Source: Guyanagaster necrorhizus (Eukaryota > Basidiomycota > Agaricomycetes > Agaricales > Physalacriaceae). Taken from it: a stretch of DNA of 64,000 nucleotides. The DNA lies in the NCBI RefSeq assembly GCF_019112545.1, contig NW_025064896.1, positions 130,702 to 194,701 on the forward strand. The letters are read 5' to 3'. This document shows positions 60,656-64,000 of the stretch, piece by piece. The first letter of the stretch is position 1. The number at the start of each line of letters is the position of its first letter. A model generated the notes under the pieces. The model was not told where the DNA came from, searched no databases, and saw nothing but the letters and a program-made list of their open reading frames with translations. The position numbers and the translations under genes were made by a program.

Positions 60656-61175
60656 NNNNNNNNNNNNNNNNNNNNNNNNNNNNNNNNNNNNNNNNNNNNN
60701 NNNNNNNNNNNNNNNNNNNNNNNNNNNNNNNNNNNNNNNNNNNNNNNNNNNNNNNNNNNNNNNNNNNNNNNNNNNNNNNNNNNNNNNNNNNNNNNNNNNN
60801 NNNNNNNNNNNNNNNNNNNNNNNNNNNNNNNNNNNNNNNNNNNNNNNNNNNNNNNNNNNNNNNNNNNNNNNNNNNNNNNNNNNNNNNNNNNNNNNNNNNN
60901 NNNNNNNNNNNNNNNNNNNNNNNNNNNNNNNNNNNNNNNNNNNNNNNNNNNNNNNNNNNNNNNNNNNNNNNNNNNNNNNNNNNNNNNNNNNNNNNNNNNN
61001 NNNNNNNNNNNNNNNNNNNNNNNNNNNNNNNNNNNNNNNNNNNNNNNNNNNNNNNNNNNNNNNNNNNNNNNNNNNNNNNNNNNNNNNNNNNNNNNNNNNN
61101 NNNNNNNNNNNNNNNNNNNNNNNNNNNNNNNNNNNNNNNNNNNNNNNNNNNNNNNNNNNNNNNNNNNNNNNNNNN
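60656..61175. other. Assembly gap, 520 N
   Basis: A run of unknown bases inside the copia gag region. The true length may differ. Confidence 0.99.
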
Positions 61176-62019
61176 AGGAGGAGGACTTCTCTATCACACT
61201 GCTTACATCACTCCCGGAATCATGGAATTCATTCATCTCATCAGTGGATACTGCTGACTTGAAAGATTCTTACAAGTTGATTTCTCGAATTCTTCAGGAA
61301 GACATCCGACTAAAGGAAAAGACTTCTGATCAGACCACGACACTTGCAGCACATGGCAAGAAGTCCAATTCAAAAGTCACATGTTACGGATGTGGGGAAA
61401 CTGGTCACATCACAAATTGCCCAAATGGGAAGAAGAATTCTGGAAAGTCATGGAAAGGAAAGGGAAAGGGCCAGACTTAGGCACATATTGCCAAATCAGA
61501 CTCAGAAGAAGATGACTACGTATTTTGTGCAACAGATGTTGCACTTACTTCACTCTCAGGAGTATCATGGCTAGGGGACTCTGGCACCACCAGGCATATA
61601 GTCAAAAATAGATTATATTTTTCTGACTATGTTGAAACCCCAGGACATGAAGTCATTGGTGTAGGCAAATCCAAAGGCTTGGGAAGGGGAACTGTCAAGA
61701 TTAAAATGGTTGAAGGGGAAAAGATCACTCCAGTCACACTAAAGTAGTGTATCCACTGCCCTGATGCACCATTCAATCTTATGTCAATAGGACGCATTAC
61801 AGATGCTGGATTTGAACTCAGATTCAAAGAGTCCAGAAGGGATATTATCTCACCACATGGCAAGATAATCGGCCATAGAGATAAAATATCAAAGCTGTAC
61901 AGCCTTGACATCATTGTTCCAGAAATAACCCAGGCCCATGCTACGAAATCAGCCCGATCATGGCAAAAGTGGCACAAAACATTAGGCCACTTAAATATGG
62001 GATCGGTAAAGAGACTATT
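61176..62019 (+). mobile_element. Ty1/copia gag-protease-pre-integrase, truncated
   Basis: One frame read through two stops gives the Gag end (LTSLPESWNSFISSVDTADL), a CCHC zinc knuckle (CYGCGETGHITNC, near 61382-61420), a protease active site (WLGDSGTTRHIV) and the pre-integrase motif (WHKTLGHLNMGSVKRLF). TAG stops at about 61478 and 61746 stand where Gln fits. The coding region then ends at 62019 because a Ty3/gypsy LTR is inserted. Both the stops and the insertion show it is inactive. Confidence 0.85.
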
Positions 62020-62442
62020 TGTTACGATTTTTCCTTTTTCTTTTCCTTTTTACCCCTATTCAGGCTTAGTCAGAACACGAGACCATGGGAAGGGCTTAGT
62101 AAGCACAACTGAACTGCCTAGATACAACGACGCTCGACAATGCACAATTGCCCTTTTATGCACAACAACGATGCTCAAGGGCGATGGGCACCATGGACAC
62201 AGGTTGACACAATAAGTAGTCGTATTATTAGCATTACTTGTACAGTATTTAAGACCGACAGCTCTCGCTGGTATACCCCAGCTTCGAGCTAAAGTTTATA
62301 CATACCATTCTACCTCGAGTCTATATCTGACCTTGGGTCACACCGTCCGGATATACATATAGTGAACTCAGGTGATTCCCCGAAGTGCGAAGGAACACCT
62401 GTTTATCACGTGTATCAGTTCACGTGACGCTTGGGCTTAACA
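62020..62442 (+). repeat. 5' LTR of a younger Ty3/gypsy element
   Basis: TGTTACG to TTAACA, same family as 2956-3413 but rich in CG. Element-internal sequence follows, so it is a 5' LTR and not a solo LTR. It sits inside the copia coding region; left flank ctatt. Confidence 0.85.
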
Positions 62443-64000
62443 ATTAGCTCGAAGCTTCTGCCTTCCCTTTCTCAAGCCCAATTGTGCTGAGAAACCGAAT
62501 GCCACCAGTAACCACCACCGACCTGAATCACGACTTCTTCGAGCTCATTGCTTCCATCATTGGAACACTGCTCGGACTTCTCGCCATCATCACTCTTTGC
62601 CGTGGACGACAATCAGTAGCAGCTTGGATAGTCAGGCACTATCAGGCATTCCAGCACATCCAACAAATACTATGCAATGTAACCCCGGACCTCCCTTTCC
62701 ATGACATCCCCCCCTCCGCCAGAACGTCCTTCTTCCCGCAAGGGGGACCCGTACCAGAAACCGGGAATAGCAACCTGGATTCGGGGAGCCTTCACGAGGA
62801 AGAAGGACCCCGACACCCCATTCGATGAGACGGCGGAGACCGCCACCCTGCTCTCACAGGGTTCCGGAACCCGTGGACGACGAACGTCGCTCAGGAGCCC
62901 GCCGAGGTCTCCAACTACGTCACTCCGGCCGTCTCCCCCGAGCATTCCGCCTCCCCAATTCCCTCAGGGGTTGGAAACCGTGCTCGGGACTCCCTTGATG
63001 CCGCTCGGATGGCTGCGGGACCCCGCGAAAGTCCCAACCCCCCCAGAACCCCCCCGAAACCCCCACCGAGCCCAACTCCGGCTCCAGTCCGTCCGTCAGC
63101 AGGCTGGGGGTCGACAACCCGCGAGGAAGGGATATCCATCCTGACTACGACAACGCAGATATCACCATCTCCGCGGCAGGGGACCCATATCGACACCTCC
63201 ACGTGGGGAGTGAGCCCAAGACTGGAACCGCCAGCGAAAGGGGAAGGGCCGCCACGAGAAGAATTATACAAAGGATATTCCCGGAGTGGGACCTCAACGT
63301 CCCCTTCGACTACGATGAAGCGGTCAGACAGCAGCAGCAGAACCAAGAACGAGAAAGAGACATTAGGCGAACTCAGGAGGAGCTCGCTGACTACGTCCGA
63401 GAGGAAGCCCGAGAGCAGTACGAAGCTGCAGAGTACGACCGACAAGGACGAGCACAGAGGAGGAGAGAAGAGATCGAGAGGATGGGGTCAGCCTCCCCTA
63501 GGGAGTATGGGCTCCGCACCAATTCCGGATCCCCTTTCAGGGAGCCCGACTCAGAAGATGATCCATGGGCAGGACCTGCCAGCATCGTCAGCTGGGACGA
63601 GGCCATCCGACGTGGAAGGGCGGAAGAGCCCCAAACCGTCGACCTTGAATACCCCGCCCACACCGACACTATCTCATCAGATGCCGACTCCGTCCTCGGA
63701 GCCTACGGGCTCCGAGTACCTGACAATGCCCACGTCTCCGACAGGGCTCTCCAGCGATTCCTGGGTAGCAGGGTCGCTCGACAGTTCCTTAACCCCGAGT
63801 TCCAGCGACTCTTCAGCCGCTATAGCTGAGAACTGGAGGAGACGAGAGCGCGCAGAGGAATGCACTACAGTCGGCTCAGAAGTCCCCCTATCGCTCGAAC
63901 CAGCGAGCGAGGGGACGACGGGCCCAGCACCCAAGTCAACGGACGGATCCCCGATGACCCTTCGTCCTCTCATACTATCCATCTATGACCAGCCTGTCAG
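62443..64000 (+). mobile_element. Ty3/gypsy internal region, gag-like, runs off the window
   Basis: After the LTR an ATG near 62499 opens MPPVTTTDLNHDFFELIASI with a hydrophobic helix (IIGTLLGLLAIITLC). A Pro/Ser/Arg-rich stretch follows in a second frame (62701-63144). A third frame (63203-63829) has a coiled coil rich in Gln, Glu and Arg (about residues 45-95; QQQQNQERERDIRRTQEELA). This is the gag position, although no Cys-His knuckle or pol is reached by 64000. Moving through three frames suggests indels or several small ORFs. By its LTR it belongs to the chromovirus relic's family. Confidence 0.65.

Noticed and set aside
62020..62442. A solo LTR
   Set aside because: The right flank is not the continuation of the copia frame and does not repeat the left flank (ctatt against attag); gag-like internal sequence follows, so it is the 5' LTR of a longer element.
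1..64000. CRISPR arrays, bacterial-type operons, ribosome binding sites, riboswitches
   Set aside because: None seen; the spliced genes and tRNA intron show a eukaryotic nuclear genome.

Overview
The window looks like nuclear DNA of an agaricomycete (mushroom-forming) basidiomycete. Genes are cut by many 45-70 bp introns with gt/ag borders and ctaac/ctgac branch sites. The families fit: a laccase-type multicopper oxidase, tandem-domain cupredoxins, a secreted DUF1996 protein, F-box/LRR-like genes, HNH-nuclease-like genes, an A-T-TE NRPS-like enzyme, an APH-type kinase and an SV2-like MFS transporter. A tRNA-Thr with a tRNA intron is also eukaryotic. Gene calls are hand-spliced from family motifs, so intron borders are approximate unless stated.

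Layout. Positions 1-4190 are old transposon DNA almost stripped of CpG, including a Ty3/gypsy chromovirus 3' end (integrase, chromodomain, 3' LTR). Positions 4360-7787 hold two divergent HNH-nuclease-like genes. Positions 8232-13473 hold a small membrane protein, an alpha/beta-hydrolase stub, a TPR/MYND-like gene with a failing zinc finger, and a DUF1996 gene with one in-frame stop. Positions 16625-17766 encode a two-domain cupredoxin, followed by a dead F-box-like gene. Positions 19688-23478 encode the NRPS-like enzyme. Positions 28560-30903 are a laccase pseudogene inside a gene-poor stretch (23.5-34.6 kb) that also has a second CpG-poor block near 31.7-32.7 kb. Positions 34607-49482 carry an F-box/LRR-like gene, a small three-exon gene, a second cupredoxin on the opposite strand, a second F-box-like gene and the MFS transporter. 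Positions 51023-52631 encode a Jjj1/DNAJC21-like J-protein, followed by tRNA-Thr.

From 53 kb rightwards mobile DNA dominates again: a 1.2 kb hAT-like element with an exact 8-bp target duplication, two copies of an unknown gene family linked by a 54-bp repeat, an APH kinase, then a Ty1/copia element (5' LTR, a 520-base assembly gap, gag/protease/pre-integrase) interrupted at 62020 by the 5' end of a younger Ty3/gypsy element. That element's LTR is the same family as the CpG-stripped LTR at 2956-3413.

No operon-like organisation is expected or seen. The main theme is gene and transposon decay: CpG-directed mutation in repeats, and single-gene losses (laccase, F-box, hydrolase, probably DUF1996 and the NRPS carrier site) in an accessory region between conserved housekeeping-like genes. 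No wholly new system is proven. The best leads are the divergent HNH pair, the old/young LTR pair recording the mutation process, and the half-decayed hAT element.
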